A stretch of 64,000 nt of DNA from Methyloversatilis sp. (lineage in GTDB: Bacteria > Pseudomonadota > Gammaproteobacteria > Burkholderiales > Rhodocyclaceae), in NCBI GenBank assembly GCA_016791045.1, contig JAEUNO010000031.1, positions 62,001 to 126,000 on the forward strand. Reading direction: 5' to 3'. Both the position numbers and the translations under genes were made by a program. The notes beneath the pieces were generated by a model that was not told where the DNA came from, searched no databases, and worked only from the letters and a program-made list of their open reading frames with translations. Of the stretch, positions 50,178-58,687 are shown one piece after another (position 1 is the first letter of the stretch; each line of letters starts with the position of its first letter).

Positions 50178-50387
50178 ATGGTTTTCGAAGTCTATGGCCG
50201 GTTCGAGGTCGAGGTTTGCGAGGAGTCGGGGGCGTGGGTCGCCTACCGGCTCGGCCCCGGCATGCGCCATCGCGACTATGACGTGTCCTTCCCGCGCGGG
50301 CTGACCGAGGACCGGCTGGCCGAGGTGCTCACCCACAGCTTCCAGGACCTCGCTTCGCCGGGGCTGAACGTGCGGCGCGTCCGCTGA
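50178..50387 (+). CDS. Small hypothetical protein
   Basis: A 69-residue protein, MVFEVYGRFEVEVCEESGAW continuing to LNVRRVR, acidic in the middle with a basic end. Codon use looks coding and it lies 24 bases before the next gene on the same strand. No recognised domain or signal peptide. Confidence 0.6.
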   Translation: MVFEVYGRFEVEVCEESGAWVAYRLGPGMRHRDYDVSFPRGLTEDRLAEVLTHSFQDLASPGLNVRRVR

Positions 50388-50411
50388 AAGCCGTCGCACC
50401 GCGCACCTGCC

Positions 50412-51479
50412 ATGTTTGCCTCGCTCGCGCGCATCCCGGACACGCCCGGAACATTCGGCCTGATCTTCTGGAGCGGCGTGTTGCTGGCGCTGCTGATCGC
50501 CGTCGGGGTGCTGGTCGTGATCGAGCTGCGCATGTTCAGGGCGCGCGGCAAGGGCGGCGGTGCGTTGTTCGTGCGCCTGTGTTCGCTGCCCATCCTCGCG
50601 CTGACCGTGGCCGCCGTGCTGTTCGTCGCGCGCGCGGTGTCAGGCATGGAAAGCCTGGCGGTTTTCTACGGCGCACTGTTCACGCTGGCGCCACTGCTGT
50701 GGTTCGGCCTGCACGGGCTGGCCGGGTGGCTGGCCTCGCCGCGGCTGGGGAGGGGTGAAAGTGCATGGCTGGCGGTCAGCGGTCTGCTGATGCTGTTGCT
50801 GCCGGTCGGCATCGTCAGCGCACTGCAGATGCCTTACTTCCATCTCGTGCGCCTGATCGATGGCGCCCGCGTGGCCGCAACCGATCAGCGTCCGCTGCCT
50901 CATGACGTGCGGCCGGTGCTGCGTTTCCGGCTGGCCGCCGTCGGCGGCGGCACCGGTGACCTGCTCGTTCAATCGCTGCGCGCGCCAGCGGGTGTGACGG
51001 TCGAGCGCGTCGAAGTGATGTCGGGGGGGCACTGGGCGGACACCGCGACACAGATGCATCCGTACATGTGCCGCAACGGCGCAGACCTGCATTTCGCATG
51101 GCAGCCTGGCGCCGCGCTGCCACGGCTCAGGCTGCACTGGCGTGACGCCTCCGGCGCCGCACTGACCGAGATCCAGCCCGTCGATCCGGTCGTGCTGCCG
51201 CCGGCAGCGGACTTCCTTCCGCGCTGGCATGGCGGTGGCGTCGATCTGCCGGTGCCGTTGCCGCGCGACATCGTCACCGTCAGCGATCAGGGCGGCGCAG
51301 GCGGTTACTTCCGCGCGCTGCCGGTCAGCCTCGATCACGCCTACGATTGCCTGCTCAGCGGTGAACGCCTGACGGCGGCGTCAGCGGGCGATGCGGTGAG
51401 CACGCTGCGGATTTCGGTCGATCCCGGCGCGACCGACCGCGGATTGCAGGCGCTGTTTGCGAAGCCCGATCCCCGATGA
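50412..51479 (+). CDS. Membrane protein of unknown function
   Basis: A 355-residue protein with four predicted transmembrane helices in the first 140 residues (about 17-39, 56-76, 81-107 and 117-138), followed by a soluble, beta-rich C-terminal domain of about 200 residues (LRFRLAAVGGGTGDLLVQSL; YFRALPVSLDHAYDCLLSGE). No family recognised. It sits between a small unknown gene and a DUF2007 gene on the same strand. Confidence 0.7.
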   Translation: MFASLARIPDTPGTFGLIFWSGVLLALLIAVGVLVVIELRMFRARGKGGGALFVRLCSLPILALTVAAVLFVARAVSGMESLAVFYGALFTLAPLLWFGLHGLAGWLASPRLGRGESAWLAVSGLLMLLLPVGIVSALQMPYFHLVRLIDGARVAATDQRPLPHDVRPVLRFRLAAVGGGTGDLLVQSLRAPAGVTVERVEVMSGGHWADTATQMHPYMCRNGADLHFAWQPGAALPRLRLHWRDASGAALTEIQPVDPVVLPPAADFLPRWHGGGVDLPVPLPRDIVTVSDQGGAGGYFRALPVSLDHAYDCLLSGERLTAASAGDAVSTLRISVDPGATDRGLQALFAKPDPR

Positions 51480-51561
51480 ACGCGCTGTGAGCGCTGCAAC
51501 ATGATCTGCCCGCGGCGGTGATGTACCCTCCGATTCATTCATCCTTTGTGCATCGAACGCG

Positions 51562-52101
51562 ATGAAAACCCTTTACGAAGCGGCCAGCCTCGTCGAAGCC
51601 CATCTGCTGAAGGATCTGCTGGCACAGGAAGGCGTGCCGGCGGTGATCCACGGTGAGTTCCTGCAGGGTGGCATGGGCGAACTGCCGGCGGCCGGCCTGG
51701 TCCGGCTGATGGTGGATGATCACCACTATGGCGCGGGGCGTGCGGTCATCGAACGCTGGGAAGCCGGTGCGGCCGGCGACATCGCTGACGCTTCGCAGCA
51801 GGCGGTGCATGACGACGCGTCGCCCGACGATGTCACCGCGCCCGCTGGCGAGCAGTCTGCGCACCGGCAGCCCCATCAGCCCCCGCAGCGCCGGCGCGAT
51901 GGCCGCAACCCCTTCGGCATGTGGATTGCCGTAGCCGTGGTCGCCACGGCATGCTGGCTGTACGCGCGCGCGGTCGAGGCCGTCGAGGTGGTCGAAGTCA
52001 CCGATGTCGGCAGTCGCATTGACGGCCGTGCGACGAACGCCGACGCGCGTCCGGTGGCGCTGTCCTCACCCGGATACGGCGCCGCACAGCGCTTGCGCTG
52101 A
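51562..52101 (+). CDS. DUF2007 domain-containing protein
   Basis: A 179-residue protein. Residues 1-72 are DUF2007 (KTLYEAASLVEAHLLKDLLA, GVPAVIHGEFLQGGMGELPA), a domain resembling the ACT/GlnB-like signal-transduction fold. A low-complexity linker and one transmembrane helix (FGMWIAVAVVATACWLYARA, about 118-137) follow. Function unknown. Its stop directly abuts the GTG start of pbpC. Confidence 0.8.
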   Translation: MKTLYEAASLVEAHLLKDLLAQEGVPAVIHGEFLQGGMGELPAAGLVRLMVDDHHYGAGRAVIERWEAGAAGDIADASQQAVHDDASPDDVTAPAGEQSAHRQPHQPPQRRRDGRNPFGMWIAVAVVATACWLYARAVEAVEVVEVTDVGSRIDGRATNADARPVALSSPGYGAAQRLR

Positions 52102-54474
52102 GTGTCCGTGCCCGCTGTCATCGGTCCGGCGGCACCGCGCCCCGGGCGCCTGGGCAGCCGCATCCTTCTCGCTTCACTGATTATCTTCGGCGCCTTGTGG
52201 CTGCTCGATCGCCTGTTTCCGCCGCCGCTGCCCGGCCCGGACGACGGTTTCATCGTGCTCGCGCGCGACGGCAGCCCGCTGCGTGCCTGGCCGGGTGCGG
52301 ATGGCGCATGGCGCTATCCGGTCACGCTGGCCGACGTGTCGCCGCGCTACGTCGAGGCGCTGCTGGGCTATGAAGACCGCTGGTTCCGCTGGCATCCGGG
52401 CGTCAATCCGGCTGCGCTGGCGCGCGCTGCGTGGCAGTGGGCGGGCAGCGGTCGCATCGTGTCCGGCGGCTCCACGCTCACCATGCAGGTCGCACGCATC
52501 CTCGAACCGGTGCCGCGCACGCCGCGCGGAAAGCTGCGCCAGATGGCGCGCGCGCTGCAACTCGAATGGCGGCTGTCGAAGGACGACATCCTCACGCTGT
52601 ATCTGAATCACGCGCCGATGGGTGGCATCGTCGAAGGCGTAGAGATGGCCAGTCGCGCCTACCTCGGCAAGCCGTCGCGCGACCTGAGCCATGCCGAAGC
52701 GGCTCTGCTCGCCACGCTGCCGCGTGCCCCCAGCCGCCTGCGTCCGGACCGCGCGCCGCAGGCGGCGCAGGTCGCGCGTGATCGCGTTTTGGCGCGCCTG
52801 GCCCGCTTCGGCATCTGGACGCCCGAGGTGGTGGCCGACGCGCGCATCGAGCCGGTCATCGCGCAGCGCCTGCAGGGCGGCTGGGTGGCACCGCTGGCGG
52901 CCGAACGTCTGCGCGGGCAGGTGCGCCGCTCGGACCGGCGCGGCCTGACCCGTGTCGCCAGCACGCTGGACCGCGAACTGCAGAGCACGGTCGAGCGCCT
53001 GCTGGCCGACCGCGCCTCGGTGCTGCCGCCGAAAGTGTCGCTCGCCGCACTGGTGATGGATGTCGACACACTGGAGGTGCGCGCCTACGCCGGTTCGGCC
53101 GATTTCACCGACGCCGGACGCAGCGCCCACGTCGACATGGTGCGCGGCGTTCGCTCGCCCGGCTCCACACTGAAGCCTTTCCTGTATGCGATGGCGCTGG
53201 ACGAGGGCTTCATCCATTCCGAAAGCCTGCTGATCGACGCGCCGCAGGCCTTCGGCGGCTACCAGCCGGGCAATTTCCAGGCCGATTTTTCGGGACCGGT
53301 CAGCGCCGCCGAAGCGCTGCAGCGCTCGCTCAATGTACCGGCCGTCGACCTGCTGGACCAGATCACGCCGCCGCGCTTTGCTGCGCGGCTTGCTGCGGGC
53401 GGCCTCAAGCTGCACATGGCCACCGGCGAGCAGCCCAATCTGAGCCTCATCCTCGGTGGCGCGGGCGTCACGCTGGAAGAACTTGTCGGTGCCTACCGCG
53501 CGCTGGCTGCCGGCGGCCTGGCAGGGGCGCCGCGGCTCACGCCGGACGCACCGCGAGCGGAATCGCGCCTGATGAGCGAAGGCGCGGCGTGGATCGTGCG
53601 CGACATTCTGGAAGGTGGCGGCCATCCGGACCGCCCGTTCATCGAAGGCGGTGGCAGTGTGCCGCTGGCCTGGAAGACCGGCACCAGCTTCGGTTTTCGC
53701 GATGCCTGGGCAGTCGGCGTGTCCGGCCGCCATGCGCTCGGCGTCTGGATGGGCCGGCCGGACGGTACACCCAATCCCGGCTTCTTCGGCGCCAACGCGG
53801 CAGCGCCGCTGCTGAAGGACATCGCCGCGGCGCTGCCGCGCGCAGCGGCCGCGCCGCGTGACCGACCGACGTCCGTGCAGGCGGTCGACATCTGCTGGCC
53901 ACTCGGCACGGCGACCGCCGATACACCTGCGCCGCTGTGCCATCGTCGTCGCAGCGCCTGGTCACTCGCCGGCGCCGTACCGCCGACCCGCCCGGACCGT
54001 ATCGACCCCGGCAGCCTGCGACAGACCGTGTGGATCGATCCGGCCAGCGGCCTGCGCACCGTATCGGGCTGCGGCGATGGGCAGGTGCGGGACTTCGCAC
54101 GCTGGCCGGTATTGCTGCAACCCTGGCTTGACGGCTGGCTGCCTGCGGACCAGCGCCTGCCCGACTGGCAACCGGGCTGTGCGCCGGTCGACACTGCACC
54201 GGCCGCCACGCTGCGCATCGTCGGCCTCACCGAAGGCTTGCGCCTGCGCCCCGCGCCACATCATGGACATGTGTCGCTTCATCTCGCAGCGCGCGGCGCG
54301 CATGGCACGGTGTATTGGCTGCTCGATGGCCGGCGGGTGACGCCGGATGCGGGCGGAAAGCTGCTGCTCGACGACCCCGGCGAACACCGGCTGACCGCGA
54401 TGGACGGCGAGGGACGCCATCACAGCGTGAGGTTCGTGCTCGATCCGGCGCCCGATGCCCGGGTCCTTCGATAA
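52102..54474 (+). CDS. pbpC: Penicillin-binding protein 1C
   Basis: A 790-residue bifunctional murein synthase. One membrane anchor (ILLASLIIFGALWLLDRLF), a glycosyltransferase 51 domain (about 60-225; LGYEDRWFRWHPGVNPAALA and SGGSTLTMQVARILEPVP) and a transpeptidase domain with S355-T-L-K358, S409-L-N411 and K525-T-G. A C-terminal PBP1C extension (about 680-790) follows. All catalytic motifs are intact. The start is GTG at 52102, abutting the upstream stop. The alpha-2-macroglobulin gene often paired with pbpC is absent here. Confidence 0.95.
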   Translation: MSVPAVIGPAAPRPGRLGSRILLASLIIFGALWLLDRLFPPPLPGPDDGFIVLARDGSPLRAWPGADGAWRYPVTLADVSPRYVEALLGYEDRWFRWHPGVNPAALARAAWQWAGSGRIVSGGSTLTMQVARILEPVPRTPRGKLRQMARALQLEWRLSKDDILTLYLNHAPMGGIVEGVEMASRAYLGKPSRDLSHAEAALLATLPRAPSRLRPDRAPQAAQVARDRVLARLARFGIWTPEVVADARIEPVIAQRLQGGWVAPLAAERLRGQVRRSDRRGLTRVASTLDRELQSTVERLLADRASVLPPKVSLAALVMDVDTLEVRAYAGSADFTDAGRSAHVDMVRGVRSPGSTLKPFLYAMALDEGFIHSESLLIDAPQAFGGYQPGNFQADFSGPVSAAEALQRSLNVPAVDLLDQITPPRFAARLAAGGLKLHMATGEQPNLSLILGGAGVTLEELVGAYRALAAGGLAGAPRLTPDAPRAESRLMSEGAAWIVRDILEGGGHPDRPFIEGGGSVPLAWKTGTSFGFRDAWAVGVSGRHALGVWMGRPDGTPNPGFFGANAAAPLLKDIAAALPRAAAAPRDRPTSVQAVDICWPLGTATADTPAPLCHRRRSAWSLAGAVPPTRPDRIDPGSLRQTVWIDPASGLRTVSGCGDGQVRDFARWPVLLQPWLDGWLPADQRLPDWQPGCAPVDTAPAATLRIVGLTEGLRLRPAPHHGHVSLHLAARGAHGTVYWLLDGRRVTPDAGGKLLLDDPGEHRLTAMDGEGRHHSVRFVLDPAPDARVLR

Positions 54475-54853
54475 GCCCCGACTGCTGCGAGCGGCTCTGG
54501 CGGCAGGCGCTATTGGAGCAGCCTGTGGATGCGGCTTGTGGGAGGGACCGCTCCAGGCCGATTGTCGTTGCGCTGCGCGATCGGCAGATGAACTCCCGAC
54601 CTGTTCCGTTCGCGGGAATTCGCGCACGGCAAGGCCGACTGCGCCGTAGCGATGTGGTTCGTTTCTGCGATCCGGCCCGGGGCCGCCTTGACACGTGCGG
54701 CAGCGATGGTGACGATGCATCGCGCGTACCGATCACGAAGGGTCAGGCTGCCTCTATGCAGGCGGGCCGCAGATTGTCCGGAAGAATCGATTTCCCTGGA
54801 TTTCGCTCGAGTACTTTTCTGCTTTTATTTCAATCACCAACCCGGAAATGACC
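54475..54853. repeat. Intergenic region with palindromic repeat remnants
   Basis: About 380 bases between pbpC and the cupin gene. 54490-54560 contains short inverted blocks (GAGCGGCTC, GGGAGGGACCGCTCC) like the GTGGGAGCG-type intergenic repeats also seen at 60509. No gene was recognised in the rest. Confidence 0.45.
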
Positions 54854-55129
54854 ATGTCTCAAATCATCGTTGAACACAATCCGTCGGAAGACAAGCTCAA
54901 GCAACTGGGCGTATCGAGCTGGGAAATCTGGGAGAAGGAAGTGTCGAAGTTTCCGCTCGATTTCGGCATGACCGAAAGCGCCTATCTGCTGGAGGGCGAA
55001 ATCCATGTCACGCCGCAGGGCGGTGAAAAGGTGGTGATCAAGGCCGGCGACTTCGTGGTGTTCCCGAAAGGCATGAAGTCGATGTGGGAAGTGGTGAAGC
55101 CCTTGCGCAAGCACTACAAGCACAGCTGA
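54854..55129 (+). CDS. Small cupin-domain protein
   Basis: A 91-residue single-domain cupin: SWEIWEKEVSKFPLDFGMTE, AYLLEGEIHVTPQGGEKVVI, then KAGDFVVFPKGMKSMWEVVK. It resembles the EutQ/DUF861-type cupins; binding partner and reaction are unknown. The ATG at 54854 is preferred because CCGGAA lies just upstream; an ATG two codons earlier is possible. A strong bidirectional terminator follows. Confidence 0.85.
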   Translation: MSQIIVEHNPSEDKLKQLGVSSWEIWEKEVSKFPLDFGMTESAYLLEGEIHVTPQGGEKVVIKAGDFVVFPKGMKSMWEVVKPLRKHYKHS

Positions 55130-55162
55130 TCCAGGATTTTGACCCGACAACGGGTTGAACAG

Positions 55163-55192
55163 AAAAAAGCCCCGGATTTCCGGGGCTTTTTT
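55163..55192. terminator. Bidirectional rho-independent terminator
   Basis: AAAAAA-GCCCCGGA, loop TT, TCCGGGGC-TTTTTT. The 8-base GC stem plus A/T flanks works in both directions and separates the cupin gene from the convergent MxaJ-like gene. Confidence 0.92.
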
Positions 55193-55278
55193 CTTTCGGT
55201 CGATGCAGGGGCGGCTGACATCGAGCCGGCCGCCGGCCCAGTGGCCGACCGGAGCGCGATGCCGGCCCGGCCGGGGCT

Positions 55279-56115
55279 TCAGGGTGCGCGATACTCGACG
55301 CCGTGGCGCTTGAAGATGTCCTTCAGTTCGCCCTTTTCGGCAATGCTGTTCATTGCGGCCTGCAGCGACTGGGCCAGCTTTTCGTTGCCTGCCTTCACCG
55401 CAAGGCCGATGACCCACTGGCGGCGATTGACCAGCGGCAGCGGCACGTCGCCAATCGCGTAGCCGCTGGTGCCGGCGATGCCTGCTTCCATTTCGCTCTG
55501 CATGCCCATCACGGCACTGACTTCGCCGTTCTTCATTGCAGCCAGTGCTTCGCCGGCCGATTTGTAGTGGCCGATGTTGTTGCGGTAGGCGCCGCCGTCC
55601 GCCGACAGGAGCACCGTGTCGGGGTAGGTTTCCACTTCCACGCCAATGCGCTGCGTGCGGAAGACATCGAGCGATTCGAGCTTGTCGATCTTCTCGACAT
55701 TGCGGGCGATGGCGAATTTTTCGCGGTAGTAAGGTGCGAAGAACATGGCCTTGTCATTGCGTGCCGTGTAGGTTGCATCGATGGGCACATGCAGCATGAC
55801 GTCGGCCGGGCCATAGCCGAGCACGGTGCCGCGCCACACCATGTTGCGCAGGTCATCGTCCATGTTTTCGTCGGCCGAGAACCACAGGATTTCCAGCTTC
55901 ACGCCAAGCCGGTCGGCCAGCAGTTTGGCGAGGTCGACATCGATGCCGCCAGCGCTGACGTCGGAGAACGGGGCGAATTCCTTGTACAGCGCAACCTTGA
56001 TCTGGCCGCTCTTGATGACTTCGTCGAGGTCGCGGCCCTGCGCCCATGCGCTGCCGGCGAAGCCGCCGAGCCACATGACGGCACACAGCATCAGCGCGGT
56101 GAATCTGTTCTTCAT
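55279..56115 (-). CDS. MxaJ/XoxJ-like periplasmic binding protein
   Basis: A 278-residue exported protein: signal peptide (RFTALMLCAVMWLGGFAGSAWA) and a family 3 solute-binding fold (GQIKVALYKEFAPFSDVSAG, GIDVDLAKLLADRLGVKLEI, ADVMLHVPIDATYTARNDKA). The wording is that of MxaJ/XoxJ and other quinoprotein-associated binding proteins, thought to help assemble or activate PQQ dehydrogenases. It lies downstream of the PQQ dehydrogenase on the same strand, separated by a terminator. The start at 56115 is where the signal peptide begins. No xoxG-type cytochrome gene is adjacent. Confidence 0.8.
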   Translation of the reverse strand: MKNRFTALMLCAVMWLGGFAGSAWAQGRDLDEVIKSGQIKVALYKEFAPFSDVSAGGIDVDLAKLLADRLGVKLEILWFSADENMDDDLRNMVWRGTVLGYGPADVMLHVPIDATYTARNDKAMFFAPYYREKFAIARNVEKIDKLESLDVFRTQRIGVEVETYPDTVLLSADGGAYRNNIGHYKSAGEALAAMKNGEVSAVMGMQSEMEAGIAGTSGYAIGDVPLPLVNRRQWVIGLAVKAGNEKLAQSLQAAMNSIAEKGELKDIFKRHGVEYRAP

Positions 56116-56291
56116 TCCTGGTCTCCAGAGGTATTGTTGGTACGGGGATGTCTTCCCGCGAACCCGCATTTTTGCACGGCAGACCGAAACCGGTCGCAAC
56201 AACCGGCTTGCTACCCGGAGGCATCAGCCGACGCTGCAGTGTGCGCTGACGGGCAGCCGGATCGGCTTGTGCGCCACAAACCGGACGGTAA

Positions 56292-56321
56292 AGAAAAAAC
56301 CGGCGCCAGAAGGCGCCGGTT
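56292..56321 (-). terminator. Rho-independent terminator after the PQQ dehydrogenase
   Basis: On the minus strand, AACCGGCGCC, loop TTCT, GGCGCCGGTT, then a run of Ts. A perfect 10-base stem, 51 bases after the dehydrogenase stop. It should reduce read-through into the MxaJ-like gene. Confidence 0.88.
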
Positions 56322-56371
56322 ACGGTCGCCCCAAGAACGGGGCGCAAGGAGGAGTCTTCAGATCTTCTTGA

Positions 56372-58129
56372 TCAATCCTTCAGCAGCTTGAACACCCACA
56401 TCGAGCCACCCTGGTTCAGGTACGCAACTTTCTTGGCGACGTCACCACCCCACAGCGGCACTGCGCCGCCCCAGCCGGCCGTCACGGCAACGTACTGCTC
56501 GCCGTCCTGATCCCAGGTGATCGGGGGGGCGACAATGCCGGTGCCGACCTGGAAGGACCACACTTCCTTGCCGGTCTTGGCGTCGGCCGCCTTCAGGTAA
56601 CCCTCGGGCGTACCCCAGAACACCAGACCGCCACGGGTCACCATCGCACCACCCCACAGCGGAGCGTTGTTGCGCACTTCCCACACGATCTTGCCGGTCT
56701 TCGGATCGACGGCACGCAGTGCGCCGATGTAGTCGCCGCCGATGTCCTTGGCGTCCAGCGTCTTGATCGTGAAGCCGGCACCCAGGTAGGCGGCACCCTT
56801 CTTGTAGGTGATCGGCTCGTTCCAGATTTCCATGCCCCATTCATTGGACGGCACGTAGAACAGTCCGGTGTCCGGGCTGTAGGCCATCGGCATCTGGTTC
56901 TTGCCGCCGAGGAAGGAAGGCGTCGCGAAAACGGCATTGCCCTTCTTGCCATCGCCACTGGCAGTCGGGTCACCCGGACGGTTTGCCGGGTCGTAGATCG
57001 GCCGACCGTTCTCATCCAGGCCCTTGGCCCAGTTCAGCGCCTTCACGAACGGGAAGCCGCGCTCGAACTTGCCGGTGTTGGCATCCAGCACGTAGAAGAA
57101 GCCGTTGCGGTCGGCCTTGCCGCCCATCCGCTTGCCACCCATGTCGAAGGTGACGAACTCGTTCACGCCGTCATAATCCCAGCCATCGTTCGGCGTGCTC
57201 TGGAAGTGCCACTTGATCTCGCCGGTCTTGACGTCGATCGCAACCGTGGAGCACGAGTACAGGTTGTCGCCGGGACGCAGGTGGCTGTTCCACGGCGCCG
57301 GGTTGCCGGTGCCGAAATAGGCGAGGCCGGTCTTCGCGTCGTAGGTGCCGCCGAGCCATGTCGCTGCGCCGCCGACCTTCCACAGGTCGCCCGGCCACGT
57401 GGCATTGGTCGTGCCACTGATGCCGGCTTCGGTCTTGTTTCCGTCGGCGTCGTACCGGTAGCCCATGTGGCCTTCGATGGTCGGGCGCATCCACACCATC
57501 TTGCCGGTCTTCGGGTCACGTGCTTCGACGCGGCCGATGATGCCGAACTCGCCACCGGACACACCGGTCAGCAGCAGACCGCCGGCGATGATGGGCGCTG
57601 CCGACGACGAATAGCCGGCCTGGTAGTCGTCGATCTTTTCCTTCCACACCACCTTGCCGGTGGCCTGGTCGAGCGCGATGAGCTGCGCGTCGAGCGTGGC
57701 GTAGATGATCAGGTTGTCGAACGCCGCTGCGCCGCGGTTGATCACGTCGCAGCAGGGCATGATGCCCTCGGGCAGGCGGTGTTCGTAGGTCCACAGGCGC
57801 TTGCCGGTCTTGGCATCGAGGGCGAACACGCGCGAGTAAGAGGCGGTGATGAACATCTTGCCGTCGATGACCAGCGGTTGCGCTTCCTGACCGCGCTGTT
57901 TCTCGCCGCCGTACGAATACGACCAGGCAGGCACAAGGCGCTTCACGTTCTTGGGAGTGATCTGCTTGAGAGGGCTGAAACGCTGACCTTCGGTTCCCAT
58001 GCCCCACGAAAGAACGTTACCGGTGGTTTTGGCGTCGTTCACGATGTCGGCGTCCGTCACACCGGCATACGCGATGGTGCTGTGCGCGCAGGCAGTGAGG
58101 GCGAGCGCTGCAAGAGCAGTTCTTTTCAT
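56372..58129 (-). CDS. PQQ-dependent alcohol dehydrogenase, ExaA/ExaF type, probable lanthanide enzyme
   Basis: A 585-residue periplasmic quinoprotein with a signal peptide ([18 protein letters not shown]). The eight-bladed propeller is marked by repeated W-docking segments such as [12 protein letters not shown] and [11 protein letters not shown]. The vicinal disulfide is C126-C127 ([11 protein letters not shown]), and metal/PQQ ligands are E194 (SGGEFG), N276 (GTGNPAPWN) and catalytic D318 in [10 protein letters not shown]320, two residues on, is the extra aspartate characteristic of lanthanide enzymes (XoxF, ExaF, PedH). Overall wording resembles ethanol-type enzymes ([17 protein letters not shown]) more than XoxF, so ethanol or other short alcohols are likely substrates. 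The start at 58129 has GAGGAGA upstream. Confidence 0.88.
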   Translation of the reverse strand: MKRTALAALALTACAHSTIAYAGVTDADIVNDAKTTGNVLSWGMGTEGQRFSPLKQITPKNVKRLVPAWSYSYGGEKQRGQEAQPLVIDGKMFITASYSRVFALDAKTGKRLWTYEHRLPEGIMPCCDVINRGAAAFDNLIIYATLDAQLIALDQATGKVVWKEKIDDYQAGYSSSAAPIIAGGLLLTGVSGGEFGIIGRVEARDPKTGKMVWMRPTIEGHMGYRYDADGNKTEAGISGTTNATWPGDLWKVGGAATWLGGTYDAKTGLAYFGTGNPAPWNSHLRPGDNLYSCSTVAIDVKTGEIKWHFQSTPNDGWDYDGVNEFVTFDMGGKRMGGKADRNGFFYVLDANTGKFERGFPFVKALNWAKGLDENGRPIYDPANRPGDPTASGDGKKGNAVFATPSFLGGKNQMPMAYSPDTGLFYVPSNEWGMEIWNEPITYKKGAAYLGAGFTIKTLDAKDIGGDYIGALRAVDPKTGKIVWEVRNNAPLWGGAMVTRGGLVFWGTPEGYLKAADAKTGKEVWSFQVGTGIVAPPITWDQDGEQYVAVTAGWGGAVPLWGGDVAKKVAYLNQGGSMWVFKLLKD

Positions 58130-58202
58130 GGATGGTCTCCTCGAATTTGGATCAGTCGTCTGACTGTCGGATTTTTTGTCGCAACGAGCGACGCCCAAGT
58201 GT

Positions 58203-58218
58203 TGCAAAACGCATGCCA
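58203..58218 (-). promoter_or_regulatory. Predicted sigma-54 (RpoN) promoter of the PQQ dehydrogenase
   Basis: Minus-strand TGGCATGCGTTTTGCA matches TGGCACG-N4-TTGCA with one mismatch and exact spacing. Expected transcript start is near 58192, giving a leader of about 63 bases. An enhancer-binding activator would be required. Confidence 0.65.
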
Positions 58219-58475
58219 TCAGTCGGTTTTGCGCCAAAACTATCGCCCGGGCTCATCTGTCAGGAGTCGGTTACTGCAAGCGTGGCAAGGCCCGGCGAAG
58301 GGATGTCCTCCCGGAGCCGCACGGATAAAGGCCTTGACGTGCGTGGGTGTTGCGTCGCGCGGCGATGCGGCGTGGGTATCGGTGCGAGGCAGGCGGCCCT
58401 GTTCGAGCCGGACTACCTTTCGAAAAGGCGGCACGAACGGCTGATCCGTCCGGATTTCAACCGATTTTTACAGAT

Positions 58476-58550
58476 CGTTCGTACAAATATCGAACGTCCG
58501 CCAGAGGTGATGTCCCGACATGATCGGGTTGATGCCCCGATAGACCGGGG
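58476..58550. promoter_or_regulatory. Cluster of short dyads upstream of the PQQ dehydrogenase
   Basis: CGTTCG-N9-CGAACG at 58476-58496, CCCGA-N5-TCGGG at 58514-58528 and CCCCG-N6-CGGGG at 58535-58550 lie about 280-360 bases upstream of the proposed sigma-54 start. This is a plausible distance for activator sites, but any regulator is unknown. The rest of 58130-58687 holds no recognised gene. Confidence 0.35.
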
Positions 58551-58687
58551 ACTTCTTCACCGCAGGCACCGACCCGTCAGCATTTTCGGATCGTGCGCGG
58601 CGCGAACGTCATCCCTCCGACGCATTCGTCGAATGGATTTCGCATTCACGTGTTCGTTCGCTTGCCGGGGCCTGGCTGCCCCGGCGG

